A stretch of DNA of 64,000 nucleotides from an uncultured Dorea sp. (lineage in GTDB: Bacteria; Bacillota; Clostridia; Lachnospirales; Lachnospiraceae): NCBI GenBank assembly GCA_910578495.1, contig CAJTRE010000010.1, forward strand, positions 1-64,000, read 5' to 3'. The notes under the pieces are model-generated. The model searched no databases and had not been told where the DNA came from. It saw nothing but the letters and a program-made list of their open reading frames with translations. The translations under genes and the position numbers were made by a program. This document shows positions 46,642 through 55,871 of this stretch, in pieces. How positions within the stretch are numbered: position 1 is the stretch's first letter; each line of letters opens with the position of its first letter.

Positions 46642-47111
46642 TTGTGTTTTTGTTAAAAAACATGCTTTGTTCTTTCGCGGGAACGATTGCATACGCAATT
46701 TTATTCAGTGTGCCGAAGAAATATTATGTAAGCTGTGGATTTACCGGAATGACAGGATGGCTGGTGTATCTGTTTATCACGCAGGCTACGATTTTTTCGG
46801 CGGCGGTAGGTTCTTTTTTCGGGAGTCTGACAGTCGTGCTTATATCCCGGATGCTGGCGGTACGTATGAAGTGTCCGATTACAATATTTCTTGTGTCCGG
46901 AATCTTTCCTCTTGTGCCGGGAGCGGGAGTGTATTATACTGCATATTATCTGGTAACAAATGAAATGGGATTGGCGGCGGTCAAAGGATTGGAAGCGATC
47001 AAGATTGCGTTTGGCATCGTGCTTGGCATTGCAGTTGTATTGTCAGTTCCAAGGGGCGTGTTTCAGCTTGAATACTGGAGACAAAGAAGATACAGAAGAA
47101 AATATGAATAG
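46638..47111 (+). CDS. ThrE-type exporter, second membrane subunit (DUF3815-like)
   Basis: A 157-residue membrane protein with four to five hydrophobic segments. CGFTGMTGWLVYLF and LVSGIFPLVPGAGVYYTAYYL are the recognisable family stretches, the latter echoing the MPLIPGVAF loop of the upstream ThrE part. It starts within the stop codon of the GNAT-ThrE gene (ATGA), so the two are coupled and probably form one exporter of threonine, serine or a similar metabolite. gltX follows directly. Confidence 0.85.
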   Translation: MIVFLLKNMLCSFAGTIAYAILFSVPKKYYVSCGFTGMTGWLVYLFITQATIFSAAVGSFFGSLTVVLISRMLAVRMKCPITIFLVSGIFPLVPGAGVYYTAYYLVTNEMGLAAVKGLEAIKIAFGIVLGIAVVLSVPRGVFQLEYWRQRRYRRKYE

Positions 47112-47126
47112 ATGAGGAGAAGGATC

Positions 47127-48587
47127 ATGAGTAAAGTAAGAACAAGATTTGCACCAAGTCCAACAGGAAGAATGCATGTTGGAAATTTAAGAACGGCGTT
47201 ATACGCTTATCTCATTGCAAAACATGAGGGCGGAGATTTTATGCTCCGTATTGAGGATACAGATCAGGAGCGTTTCGTAGACGGAGCGCTTGAGATTATT
47301 TATCGTACGCTTGAGAAGACCGGACTTGTCCATGATGAAGGGCCGGATAAAGACGGTGGAGTAGGACCTTATGTACAGAGCGAGCGTAATGCGTCCGGAT
47401 TATATTTGGAGTATGCGAAAAAACTGATTGATCAGGGAGACGCTTACTACTGCTTCTGTGACAAGGAGCGTCTGGAGTCTCTGAGAAACAAAGTGTCCGG
47501 AGAGGACAGTGCAGAGATTATTGTTTATGACAAACACTGCCTTGGACTTAGCAAAGAAGAAGTACAGGCGAATTTGGAAGCCGGAAAGCCTTACGTTATC
47601 CGTTTTAATATGCCGGCAGAGGGAACTACAACGTTTCAGGATGATATTTATGGTGATATTACGGTTCCGAATGAGGAATTAGAGGATTTAATCTTGATTA
47701 AATCCGACGGTTATCCGACTTATAATTTTGCGAATGTTGTGGACGATCATCTAATGGGAATCACACATGTAGTACGGGGAAATGAGTATCTGTCCTCTGC
47801 GCCGAAATATAACAAGATCTATGAGGCGTTTGGATGGGAAGTTCCAACTTATGTGCACTGTCCGCTCATTACAGATGAGAACCACAAGAAGCTGAGTAAG
47901 AGATGCGGACACTCTTCCTATGAAGATTTGATCGATCAGGGATTTGTGACGGAAGCAGTTGTAAATTATGTGGCGTTACTTGGATGGTGTCCGTCTGATA
48001 ATCAGGAGATTTTCTCTTTGGAAGAATTGGTGAAGGCGTTTGATTACCGTCATATGAGTAAATCTCCGGCGGTATTTGATATTGTGAAATTGAAATGGAT
48101 GAACGGCGAGTATTTGAAAGCTATGGAGCTTGAGAAATTCTATGAGATGGCACAGCCTTATATTTGTGAGGTGATCACGAAAGACTATGATCTGAAAAAG
48201 ATTGCTGCCCTTGTAAAGACAAGAATCGAAGTATTCCCGGACATCAAGGAGCAGATTGATTTCTTTGAGACGCTTCCGGAGTATGACACAGCGATGTACT
48301 GTCATAAGAAGATGAAGACGAATGAGGAAAATTCTCTGGAGGTATTAAAAGGCGTGTTGCCGCTTCTTGAGGAGCAGGATGATTTTAGTAACGATGCATT
48401 ATTCGAGACGCTTAAAAAATACGTGGATGAAACAGGCGTAAAGACAGGATTTGTTATGTGGCCGGTAAGAACGGCTGTTTCCGGAAAACAGAATACTCCG
48501 GGCGGTGCTACGGAGATCATGGAGATTCTCGGTAAGGAAGAATCTTTGGCACGTATTCGAAAAGGGATTGAATTATTGAGTAAGTAA
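47127..48587 (+). CDS. gltX: Glutamyl-tRNA synthetase
   Basis: A 486-residue class I synthetase that charges tRNA-Glu. HIGH motif in [17 protein letters not shown] near residue 10, the KMSKS motif as KKLSKRCG (about 250), and a helical anticodon-binding C-terminal domain. In Clostridia this enzyme is often non-discriminating and also charges tRNA-Gln, which cannot be judged by eye. ATG 47127 follows GAGGAGAAGG; ATG 47112 lies before that site. It is 15 bases after the exporter gene and 9 bases before the helicase gene. Confidence 0.95.
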   Translation: MSKVRTRFAPSPTGRMHVGNLRTALYAYLIAKHEGGDFMLRIEDTDQERFVDGALEIIYRTLEKTGLVHDEGPDKDGGVGPYVQSERNASGLYLEYAKKLIDQGDAYYCFCDKERLESLRNKVSGEDSAEIIVYDKHCLGLSKEEVQANLEAGKPYVIRFNMPAEGTTTFQDDIYGDITVPNEELEDLILIKSDGYPTYNFANVVDDHLMGITHVVRGNEYLSSAPKYNKIYEAFGWEVPTYVHCPLITDENHKKLSKRCGHSSYEDLIDQGFVTEAVVNYVALLGWCPSDNQEIFSLEELVKAFDYRHMSKSPAVFDIVKLKWMNGEYLKAMELEKFYEMAQPYICEVITKDYDLKKIAALVKTRIEVFPDIKEQIDFFETLPEYDTAMYCHKKMKTNEENSLEVLKGVLPLLEEQDDFSNDALFETLKKYVDETGVKTGFVMWPVRTAVSGKQNTPGGATEIMEILGKEESLARIRKGIELLSK

Positions 48588-48596
48588 GGGGTATCT

Positions 48597-50438
48597 ATGA
48601 GTTTAAACAATGCTCAAAAAGAGGCTGTCGCTCACTATCAAGGGCCATGTATGGTTCTTGCCGGTCCCGGTTCCGGGAAAACGCTTACCATCGCCAAGAG
48701 AATTGAATATTTAATAAAGAAGTATCAGGTAAGGCCAGAAGAAATTCTGGTCATTACCTTTACGAAGTATGCCGCAAAAGAAATGAAGCAGAGGTTCTAC
48801 TGTGTGATGGATCATCAGCCGCTTCCTGTGACCTTTGGAACTTTTCATGGCATTTACTACGGAATATTAAAATGGGCGCATGGGCTTTCTCAGGCAAATA
48901 TACTTGCGGAGGAAGAAAAAAGAGCTCTTTTGACGGAAGTTATCGGAAAGATTGACTGGGGTGACGAAACGGAACTTTTAAAAGAGGAAGATTTTTTGAA
49001 CGGTCTTCTGGAAGAAATCGGAAATATTAAAAATAACCGGCAAAATATAGAGACTTATGAGTCAAAGCGATATGGTATTTCCAGATTCCGGAAGATATAC
49101 AAATTATACGAGGAAGAAAAGCAAAGACTTCGGAAACTGGATTTTGAAGATATGCTTGTAAAGTGCTGTCTGCTCTTTGAAAAAAGACCGGATATACTGG
49201 CGAAGTGGCAGCAGAGGTTCCGGTACATTTTGGTGGATGAGTTTCAGGACATTAATCAGGCGCAGTATGATGTGATCAAAATGCTGGCGGCTCCTTCTAA
49301 CCATCTGTTCGTAGTAGGAGACGACGATCAGTCCATCTATGGATTCCGGGGAGCAAGACCGGGGATTATGCAGACGTTTATGAAGGACTATCCGGAGGCA
49401 TTAAGAATTATTCTGGACGTAAATTATCGCTCGACAGCTCATATTGTAAATAGCGCGCTCAAGGTGATTGCCAATAATCAGAACCGCTATCCAAAGAAGA
49501 TCTGCGCTCAGAAAGCGGCGGATAAAAATGTTCATGTACAGGAAGCAAAAGATCCCTTCGAGGAGAGCAGGTATATTTTGGATGAGATTAGAGAAACTGT
49601 AAAAGAAGACGTTTCATTTACAGATATTGCAGTTCTTTACCGGACAGTGTCGGATGGCAGGATTCTGGCAGAGACGCTTATGGAGTACCAGATTCCGTTT
49701 CAGATGAAAGAACATTTGAATGATATATACGATCATTTTATCGGACAGGATTTGTATAGTTATTTGGCGCTTTCTCAGGGAAAACAGGAAAGAGCGCATT
49801 ATCTGAGGGTGGTGAACAGACCGAACCGTTACATCGGCAGAGACAGCATGAGTGAGGGAAGAGTGAGTTTCGAGAGTCTGCGGAATTTTTATTGTGATAA
49901 GAAGTGGATGCAGGATCGTATCGACCAGTTCGAGTGGGACATGAAGATGCTCCGGGATAAGGCTCCTTACGCAGCGATACAGTATATCCGAAAAAGTATT
50001 GGTTATGATGAGTTTTTGAAAGAATATGCATCTCGAAGAGGTGTTGACGGGGAAGAGCTTTTTGAGACTCTGGATGAAATTCAGGAGCGTGCCAAGGGTA
50101 TGGCGGGAATTGAGGACTGGTTTTTGCATGTGGAGGAGCATAAAAGGATGCTAAAAAGCAGGGGGCGAGAGACGGATACCGGGCAGGGGGTGTCGCTTTT
50201 AACGATGCATGGTGCGAAAGGACTGGAATTTGACACTGTATTTATTCTGGGGGCGAACGAAGGCGTGACGCCTTATAAAAAAGCGGTATTTGAAGATCAT
50301 ACGGAGGAAGAAAGACGTCTGTTTTATGTAGCTATGACGAGAGCAGAGAGAAAGCTTACGATTAGTTATGTGAAAGAAAAAAACGGAAAGGAGATGTCCC
50401 CTTCCCGTTTTGTCGGTGAATTATTCGCAGGCTTATAA
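48597..50438 (+). CDS. UvrD/Rep-type superfamily 1 DNA helicase
   Basis: A 613-residue 3' to 5' helicase. It has the Q-motif LNNAQKEAV, Walker A AGPGSGKT (about 22-29), motif Ib TFTKYAAKEM, motif II LVDEFQDIN, motif III VVGDDDQSIYGFRGA, motif IV LDVNYRS, motif V LLTMHGAKGLEFDTVFI and motif VI EERRLFYVAMTRAE. It is about 100 residues shorter than PcrA, mainly at the C-terminus, so it is a compact relative rather than PcrA itself. AAGGGG precedes the ATG. Its end overlaps the convergent DUF1292 gene by 6 bases. Confidence 0.92.
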   Translation: MSLNNAQKEAVAHYQGPCMVLAGPGSGKTLTIAKRIEYLIKKYQVRPEEILVITFTKYAAKEMKQRFYCVMDHQPLPVTFGTFHGIYYGILKWAHGLSQANILAEEEKRALLTEVIGKIDWGDETELLKEEDFLNGLLEEIGNIKNNRQNIETYESKRYGISRFRKIYKLYEEEKQRLRKLDFEDMLVKCCLLFEKRPDILAKWQQRFRYILVDEFQDINQAQYDVIKMLAAPSNHLFVVGDDDQSIYGFRGARPGIMQTFMKDYPEALRIILDVNYRSTAHIVNSALKVIANNQNRYPKKICAQKAADKNVHVQEAKDPFEESRYILDEIRETVKEDVSFTDIAVLYRTVSDGRILAETLMEYQIPFQMKEHLNDIYDHFIGQDLYSYLALSQGKQERAHYLRVVNRPNRYIGRDSMSEGRVSFESLRNFYCDKKWMQDRIDQFEWDMKMLRDKAPYAAIQYIRKSIGYDEFLKEYASRRGVDGEELFETLDEIQERAKGMAGIEDWFLHVEEHKRMLKSRGRETDTGQGVSLLTMHGAKGLEFDTVFILGANEGVTPYKKAVFEDHTEEERRLFYVAMTRAERKLTISYVKEKNGKEMSPSRFVGELFAGL

Positions 50439-50732
50439 TTCTTCAAATTCCTGTTCGTCCATCCATTCATCGAAAGCGTCGGCGGCGATTTCGTACTCAT
50501 CGTCATCTTCGATGTTGGAGAGGACAGGCTCATCGTCGACTTCTTCGTAGCGGTAGATGTATACATCGCCGTCAACACTTTCACCTTCATCGTTCAGTGG
50601 AAGAAGGGCGATGTATTCTTTGTCGTTTACCTCGTAGATTGTTAAAACGGCACACTCTACAACTTCATCATCGTCCAATGTTAAAGTTACAGTGATAACC
50701 TCTTCTTCTGGATTCATATTCTGTTCACTCAT
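50433..50732 (-). CDS. DUF1292 family protein
   Basis: A 99-residue very acidic soluble protein. It follows the DUF1292 pattern: ITVTLTLDDDEVVECAVLTI, then KEYIALLPL and VYIYRYEE, ending in a helix with repeated Glu and Asp. The family has no established function. AAGGAG precedes the ATG. It is transcribed toward the helicase gene and overlaps it tail to tail. Confidence 0.85.
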   Translation of the reverse strand: MSEQNMNPEEEVITVTLTLDDDEVVECAVLTIYEVNDKEYIALLPLNDEGESVDGDVYIYRYEEVDDEPVLSNIEDDDEYEIAADAFDEWMDEQEFEEL

Positions 50733-50885
50733 AAGACCATTCTCCTTTTGTATTAAGATAACTTAACTGTATCAAAGGAGAGGGCAAAAAGCAAGGATGT
50801 AGTAGCCAAAAGTAAGAAAATGTTGTAAAATAGACATAGTTGTTCAGTTATGTATTGACAAAAGAGGTGCAGGGAGGAAGATGTT

Positions 50886-51890
50886 ATGTATAGAAAAAAG
50901 ATATGGATGGTGGTTGTACTGTTCATCTGTGTAATAGGAATGACAGCCTGCAAGAAAAATGTAGGAAGCCCCGAAGATAATGCAGTGAAGGAAGAATCAG
51001 AGGAAGAGAAAGAAGAGGAAGAAAAAGAAACATTTCTCATAGGGTTTACTGCGATAGATATGCAAAATCCTTATTTTATCACAGTTGAAAATGCGATTAG
51101 AGAAATAATAGAAGAAGAGGGCTGGACGATGATTACGAAAGATCCGGGGACTGATTCGAAGCTTCAGGAAAAGCAGATTCAGGAGATGATCGACGAGGGT
51201 GTGGACGCTGTGATCTTAAGTCCGGTGAACTGGGATGAAATCACACCGTCCCTGCAGGCGTTAAAGGATGCGGGAGTGAAGATTATCAATGTAGATACTC
51301 AGGTCAAAGAGATGGATTATGTAGATGCTTATATCGGTTCAGATAATAGAAAGGCAGGTTATATCTGCGGAGAAGATCTGATTCAAAAGTGTCCGGATGG
51401 AGGTAAGATTGCCATCTTAGAATGTCCGACGCAGAATTCTATCAATGATCGTATTACAGGATTCGAGGAAGCTATTGCTGAAGCGGAAAATGGATTTGAG
51501 GTCGTAGACAGGGCAGATACAGGCGGTGAATTTGAACGGGCGCTTGAGGCTGCCAGAAAAATTCTAATGGAACATCCGGATATTTGTGCAATCATGTGCG
51601 GGAATGACCAGCTTGCGGTGGGGGCAAAAACGGCCGCCAATGTACAGAAACTGGATCGTCTTATTATCTATGGCGTAGATGGTTCGCCGGATATTAAGAA
51701 AGAACTGAAAAAATCAGAAAATCAGATTGCAGGTACAGCCGCACAGTCCCCGATCAATATCGGGAAAGAGACGGCGGCAACAACGATCAACATGTTGAAA
51801 GGAGAAGAATACGAAAAGGAAACTTATGAAGAAGTTTTTATGATCAACAAAGAAAATGTTGAAATGTATGGAACGGATGGGTGGCAGTAA
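50886..51890 (+). CDS. Sugar-type ABC substrate-binding lipoprotein (RbsB-like)
   Basis: A 334-residue type 1 periplasmic-binding protein. The signal peptide ends in MTAC with a lipobox cysteine near residue 21. An acidic linker rich in Glu (about 28-48) follows. The sugar-binding fold has IGFTAIDMQNPYFIT, DAVILSPVNWDEITPSLQALK, YIGSDNRKAGY and CGNDQLAVGAKTAA. GGGAGGAAG precedes the ATG. No permease or ATPase is adjacent, so it is an orphan; the GH13-like gene follows after 21 bases. Confidence 0.9.
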   Translation: MYRKKIWMVVVLFICVIGMTACKKNVGSPEDNAVKEESEEEKEEEEKETFLIGFTAIDMQNPYFITVENAIREIIEEEGWTMITKDPGTDSKLQEKQIQEMIDEGVDAVILSPVNWDEITPSLQALKDAGVKIINVDTQVKEMDYVDAYIGSDNRKAGYICGEDLIQKCPDGGKIAILECPTQNSINDRITGFEEAIAEAENGFEVVDRADTGGEFERALEAARKILMEHPDICAIMCGNDQLAVGAKTAANVQKLDRLIIYGVDGSPDIKKELKKSENQIAGTAAQSPINIGKETAATTINMLKGEEYEKETYEEVFMINKENVEMYGTDGWQ

Positions 51891-51911
51891 TACCGGAAAG
51901 GATAAGGCATC

Positions 51912-53603
51912 ATGAAGAAAATACAAGGACAGCCGCTGCCGTTAGGAGTGACGGTAAGTGAAGAGCGAATCAATTTCTCAACGGCAGTTCCGAATGGGAA
52001 AGAGTGTCGGCTTCTTCTATATCCTGTGGGAGAGAAGACTCCCTGTAAGAGTTTCGATATGCAGGAATCTCTGGGAGAAGTGCGATATATCGCATTGGAA
52101 GATATTGACGCAGGACAATATGAATATAATTATGAGATTGACGGTGAAGTAACGCCGGACTACTATGGAAAAGCATTTGCCGGAAGAAGCGTGTGGGGAA
52201 AAGCGAGCGATATTTCGAAGCATGAGGTAAGGGGTGTGCTTTGCCGGGAGGATTATGACTGGGAAGGCGATAAACGACCGTCTCTTGCCAAGAACGAGGT
52301 GGTTGCATACAGTCTTCATGTGAGGGGCTTTACAAAAGATTCCTACTCGAAGGTATCTGCAAAAGGAACATTTGAAGGCATTGTAGAGAAAATCCCTTAT
52401 TTTAAAGACCTTGGCGTCAATCAGATTCATTGTATGCCGATTTATGAATTTGAAGAGTGCAGAACACCCCGGAATTACTGGGGCTATGGTGAAGCGTATT
52501 ATTTTGCGCCTAAGAGTGCTTATGCGGCAGGAAAGAATGCGGTAAAAGCGTTGAAAGACCTTATGAAAGCATGTCACAAAGAGGGAATCGAGGTGGTGCT
52601 TGAGATGCCCTTTGAGCCGTCTGTACCGTCTCTTACAGTGGTAGAATGTCTGCGGTATTATATGATGGAATATCATGTAGATGGGTTCATCTTAAATGAT
52701 TCTGTAGAGTCAACGAGAGTGGCGTTTTCAGATCCGATTTTGAAAAATTCGAAGATTCTGACGCACAGAACAGAGTTTCAGAACGTTATGCGGCGTTTCT
52801 TGAAAGGCGATGAAGGAATGGTAGAGGGTGTGATCTACTGGCTCAGACATATTGGTAAGGACGAAAGGAGTTTCAATTATATTGCGTCCCACAGTGGATT
52901 TACATTAAATGATCTGGTTTCTTACGATGGAAAGCATAATGAATCCAATGGAGAAGATAACCGGGATGGGACCGATTATAATTTTAGCTGGAACTGTGGA
53001 GCAGAAGGACCGAGCCGTAAGAAAAGCGTTTCTATGCTTAGAAAGCGGCAGATCAAGAATGCGCTGTTTTTGGTTTTTCTGGCTCAGGGAATGCCTTGCA
53101 TTTTATCAGGAGATGAGTTTGGCAATTCGCAGAGTGGGAATAACAATGTCTATTGTCAGGATAATTCGGTTGGATGGGTGAACTGGCGGGGGCTGAAAAA
53201 CAACAAAGAGCAGTATGAGTTCGTAAAAAACCTGATAGCGTTTCGTAAAAAATTTAAAGCGTTTCATCCAGAAAACGAGATGACAGGAGTCGACAATGTA
53301 TGCTGTGGTGTGCCGGACGTGTCTTATCATGGGGAGAGTGCGTGGAGAACGCCTTTGGAAGTATACAGCAGGCAGCTTGGAGTTTATTACAGCGGAGCGG
53401 CGTTAAAGGGTGAGGATTGCTATGTGATTTACAATATGCACTGGCTTTCTCATATATTTGCGCTTCCGTCGCTTCCCAAAGGGAAGAAATGGTATAAAAT
53501 CGCGTCTACGGACGATGGGATTTTGGAGCAGCCGGAGCTTTCAAAAGAACAGAAAGCGCTGGAGGCAGATGCAAGAACAATTATTGTATTAGTGGGACGA
53601 TAA
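51912..53603 (+). CDS. GH13 isoamylase-like protein lacking catalytic residues
   Basis: A 563-residue protein of the glycogen-debranching type. An N-terminal CBM48-like beta domain (1-125) precedes a TIM barrel with NYWGYGEAYYFAPKSAYAA, and TLNDLVSYDGKHNESNGEDN, SWNCGAEG, QGMPCILSGDEFGNSQ and NNVYCQDN all kept. Yet the active-site regions are lost: region I reads VVLEMPFEPS without Asn-His, region II DGFILNDS with Asn262 for the nucleophile Asp and Ile for Arg, region III lacks the acid Glu (KILTHRTEF), and region IV has HS for HD. It is therefore probably a non-enzymatic glucan-binding or regulatory protein. No frameshift is seen. Confidence 0.88.
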   Translation: MKKIQGQPLPLGVTVSEERINFSTAVPNGKECRLLLYPVGEKTPCKSFDMQESLGEVRYIALEDIDAGQYEYNYEIDGEVTPDYYGKAFAGRSVWGKASDISKHEVRGVLCREDYDWEGDKRPSLAKNEVVAYSLHVRGFTKDSYSKVSAKGTFEGIVEKIPYFKDLGVNQIHCMPIYEFEECRTPRNYWGYGEAYYFAPKSAYAAGKNAVKALKDLMKACHKEGIEVVLEMPFEPSVPSLTVVECLRYYMMEYHVDGFILNDSVESTRVAFSDPILKNSKILTHRTEFQNVMRRFLKGDEGMVEGVIYWLRHIGKDERSFNYIASHSGFTLNDLVSYDGKHNESNGEDNRDGTDYNFSWNCGAEGPSRKKSVSMLRKRQIKNALFLVFLAQGMPCILSGDEFGNSQSGNNNVYCQDNSVGWVNWRGLKNNKEQYEFVKNLIAFRKKFKAFHPENEMTGVDNVCCGVPDVSYHGESAWRTPLEVYSRQLGVYYSGAALKGEDCYVIYNMHWLSHIFALPSLPKGKKWYKIASTDDGILEQPELSKEQKALEADARTIIVLVGR

Positions 53604-53652
53604 CAGGCAGCAGATGAGTGCAGGTAAATTCGGACGGAAATGGAGTAAGAAA

Positions 53653-54234
53653 ATGAAAGTGTTAGAACATTTGCGGACAATTAATCACCATAAGATGTTG
53701 GTAATGAAGATGTGCTTTAAAGTGGGATTGTATAAGCAGGGACTGCTTCATGATTTGTCCAAATATTCTCCTACGGAATTTTTGGTTGGGTGTAAATATT
53801 ATCAGGGAACGAGAAGTCCTAATAATGCCGAGCGTGAAGCTACCGGATATTCCAGGGCGTGGCTTCACCACAAAGGACGGAACAAGCACCATTATGAATA
53901 TTGGATTGATTACAGCATTAATCCCGGGGAGGGGATTATAGGCCAGAAAATGCCGGTGAAATATGTGCTTGAGATGTTTGTGGACAGAATTGCGGCTTCT
54001 AAGACGTATAAGGGGAAAGAGTATACAGATGCGTACCCTCTGGAATACTATGAAGAAGGTACGGCAAAACTTGGGAAGATGGTACACCCGGAGACGATGG
54101 AGCTTTTGCACTACCTGTTAAAAATGCTGGCAGAAGAAGGGGAAGAAGAGACTTTCCGGTGTATACGGCAGAGAAAAAAGGAACTAAAAAAATCTTATAG
54201 AAAAACTTGTAAAAAACTTGATAAAATATGTTGA
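53653..54234 (+). CDS. DUF5662 family protein
   Basis: A 193-residue soluble protein that I assign from memory to DUF5662. Conserved-looking residues include HHKMLVMKMCFKVG, GLLHDLSKYSPTEF, AWLHHKGRNKHHYEYWID and MPVKYVLEMFVDRIAASKTY. The His-Asp pair in LLHDLSKYS and the His cluster suggest a metal-dependent HD-like hydrolase. A longer start at 53614 exists, but GGAG sits 7 bases before ATG 53653. Its stop codon lies within the -35 box of the tRNA-Leu promoter. Confidence 0.78.
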   Translation: MKVLEHLRTINHHKMLVMKMCFKVGLYKQGLLHDLSKYSPTEFLVGCKYYQGTRSPNNAEREATGYSRAWLHHKGRNKHHYEYWIDYSINPGEGIIGQKMPVKYVLEMFVDRIAASKTYKGKEYTDAYPLEYYEEGTAKLGKMVHPETMELLHYLLKMLAEEGEEETFRCIRQRKKELKKSYRKTCKKLDKIC

Positions 54235-54259
54235 CATTTTCTTACATATATAGTATTAT
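54231..54259 (+). promoter_or_regulatory. Promoter of tRNA-Leu
   Basis: A perfect TTGACA (54231-54236), overlapping the TGA stop of the preceding gene, a 17-base spacer and TATTAT (54254-54259), 30 bases before the tRNA. Confidence 0.8.
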
Positions 54260-54289
54260 AATTTTCGGACGGTTTGAGAACCGTCACTT

Positions 54290-54374
54290 GCGGAAGTGTC
54301 GGAACTGGCAGACGAGCAAGACTAAGGATCTTGTGAGCAATGCGCTCGTGTGGGTTCAAGTCCCATCTTCCGCA
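54290..54374 (+). tRNA. tRNA-Leu (AAG)
   Basis: An 85-base class II tRNA with acceptor GCGGAAG/CTTCCGC, anticodon stem CAAGA/TCTTG around loop CTAAGGA, a long variable arm (TGAGCAATGCGCTCG) and T-arm GGGTTCAAGTCCC. The discriminator is A and no CCA is encoded. The anticodon reads AAG, so position 34 is adenosine, likely inosine after deamination. Confidence 0.93.
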
Positions 54375-54394
54375 GTTAGAAAGTAAAGAAAAGG

Positions 54395-54428
54395 CCTGGA
54401 GGGTATTAAACTATCCGACAGGTTTTTT
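54395..54428 (+). terminator. Terminator after tRNA-Leu
   Basis: CCTG and CAGG, with inner GGGTA/TATCC pairing, form a stem followed by TTTTTT. Confidence 0.75.
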
Positions 54429-54650
54429 GTGTGTTCTGATAGTTTGTGAGGGCTCTCAGTGACATATATTTTTATTCCTTGCCGGTGTCGGGGGCGTTTG
54501 AGGCTACGGTATATTTGCTCGATCTTTGGTCGATTCATGTGTCGAAGTTTCCGTAAATCTCATTAAGTAAAGGTATAGCAGAAAAGCGTAGGCTGTCATT
54601 GATGGGATGATTGCAACAGGAATGGAAATATGATAGTATAAAGAAAAGAA
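54429..54650. other. Non-coding stretch between tRNA-Leu and the Rpn-type gene
   Basis: Short minus-strand frames here have no ribosome site and no recognisable product. TTGCAA with TAGTAT at 17 bases spacing (around 54611-54639) is a weak promoter candidate for the downstream gene. Nothing else is evident. Confidence 0.4.
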
Positions 54651-54665
54651 AGCAGGTGTATGGTT

Positions 54666-55508
54666 ATGGAGAAAGAGAATCGGGAGCATAAAGACAGCGT
54701 TTTTGTTGACTTATTCTATGAGGATGAGACGGCAAAAACAAACCTGTTGAGTTTATATAATGCACTGCATGATACAGAATATCAGGACGAAAATATTGTC
54801 CACAAGATAAAGGTTTCGGATGTCCTGTATAAGAATTTTAAGAATGATATTTCTTTTGAGGTAGATGGGAAGGTGCTTGTTTTTGGAGAGCATCAAAGTA
54901 CAGTAAATCCCAATATGCCGCTTCGCTGTCTGCTATATGTCGGAAGGGCATATGAACAGCTGGTAGATAAAAAGGCGAGGTACAGGACCACATTGGTAAA
55001 GATACCTACGCCGGAATTTTATACGTTCTATAACGGAAAGGAAGATTTTCCGCTGGAGCAGGAATTATCCCTGTCTGATGCATTTGAGAATCCGACGGGT
55101 GAAAATTCAGTGGAGCTAAAGGTAAAGGTTGTTAATATCAATTCAAATAAGGCGCATGAACTTTTGGGGAAGTGTGGCATATTAAGAGAATACAGTCAGT
55201 TTATAGATACGGTAAGGAAGTATTCAAGAGAAGAGGATTCTATTAAAAAGGCAATTAATGATTGCATTAAACAAGGAATTTTAGCGGATTATTTGAAGCG
55301 CAAGGGCAGTGAGGTGACGAATATGTTGATAGCAGAGTATAGTTATGAGGAAGATATGCAAGTGAAACAACAGGAGGCGCTTGTTTTATCAGCGAAAATT
55401 TTGCAGACAGTGAGACGGCAGACTGGTATTACAGACGAGCAAATAGCACAAGAGGTCGGTTGTACAGTAGGGGAAGTTCGGAATGTAAGGCAGATATTCG
55501 GTATATAG
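54666..55508 (+). CDS. Rpn-family nuclease (PD-(D/E)XK transposase-like)
   Basis: A 280-residue protein of the recombination-promoting nuclease/transposase-31-like group, common in gut Clostridia. The N-terminal KDSVFVDLFYEDETAKTNLLSLYNAL is typical. The nuclease core may be Asp in KNDISFEVDGKVLVFGEHQST, where the usual E-x-Q is GEHQ. The C-terminal 60 residues are helical and include a helix-turn-helix-like TDEQIAQEVGCTVGEVRNVR. ATG 54666 lies 8 bases after an AGG site; ATG 54660 is too close. It stands alone, with no inverted repeats around it that would mark an insertion sequence. Confidence 0.8.
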   Translation: MEKENREHKDSVFVDLFYEDETAKTNLLSLYNALHDTEYQDENIVHKIKVSDVLYKNFKNDISFEVDGKVLVFGEHQSTVNPNMPLRCLLYVGRAYEQLVDKKARYRTTLVKIPTPEFYTFYNGKEDFPLEQELSLSDAFENPTGENSVELKVKVVNINSNKAHELLGKCGILREYSQFIDTVRKYSREEDSIKKAINDCIKQGILADYLKRKGSEVTNMLIAEYSYEEDMQVKQQEALVLSAKILQTVRRQTGITDEQIAQEVGCTVGEVRNVRQIFGI

Positions 55509-55527
55509 TTTATTATGAAAGGGTATT

Positions 55528-55570
55528 GGCGGAACTGATAGTTCAGTTCCGCCGTTTCTGATTTTTGTAA
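55528..55570 (+). terminator. Terminator after the Rpn-type gene
   Basis: GGCGGAACTG and CAGTTCCGCC form a perfect 10-bp stem with a 6-base loop, followed by T-rich sequence. Confidence 0.75.
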
Positions 55571-55871
55571 GCCAGATAAAAGCGAGGTCTTTTTCACATA
55601 ATTCTACAAAATTGGCGGGGTGTTGTTAGCCATCTTTTTTCTTTATCATAGAAGTGATTTTATCGAAAGAAATAATTATAGTGGTTTACTTTAAAAATTG
55701 TATAATTATATGAAAATTAGAGTATATGTATAAAAAATAAGAAATTTATTACATATTTTTAGTTATTATATATAAAAAATTAAAATCTATTTTTGATATT
55801 CTGCGAATTGAATAGCGCAATGAATAAATATAAAATATGAATAGGTTTGGAAGTGCTTCTGTTAAATAGAT
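55571..55871. other. AT-rich non-coding region upstream of nhaC
   Basis: About 300 bases of very A/T-rich sequence without a supported frame. A TATAAT occurs at 55701 without a matching -35 box. It probably holds the upstream regulatory region of the nhaC operon, separated from it by the repeat copy B. Confidence 0.4.

Noticed and set aside
52017..52676. A 219-residue minus-strand reading frame within the GH13-like gene
   Set aside because: Codon use and composition look like a shadow of the plus-strand gene, whose protein is clearly of a known family.
54356..54689. Two short minus-strand reading frames after tRNA-Leu
   Set aside because: No ribosome sites, overlap with the tRNA and with the start of the next gene, and no recognisable sequence.
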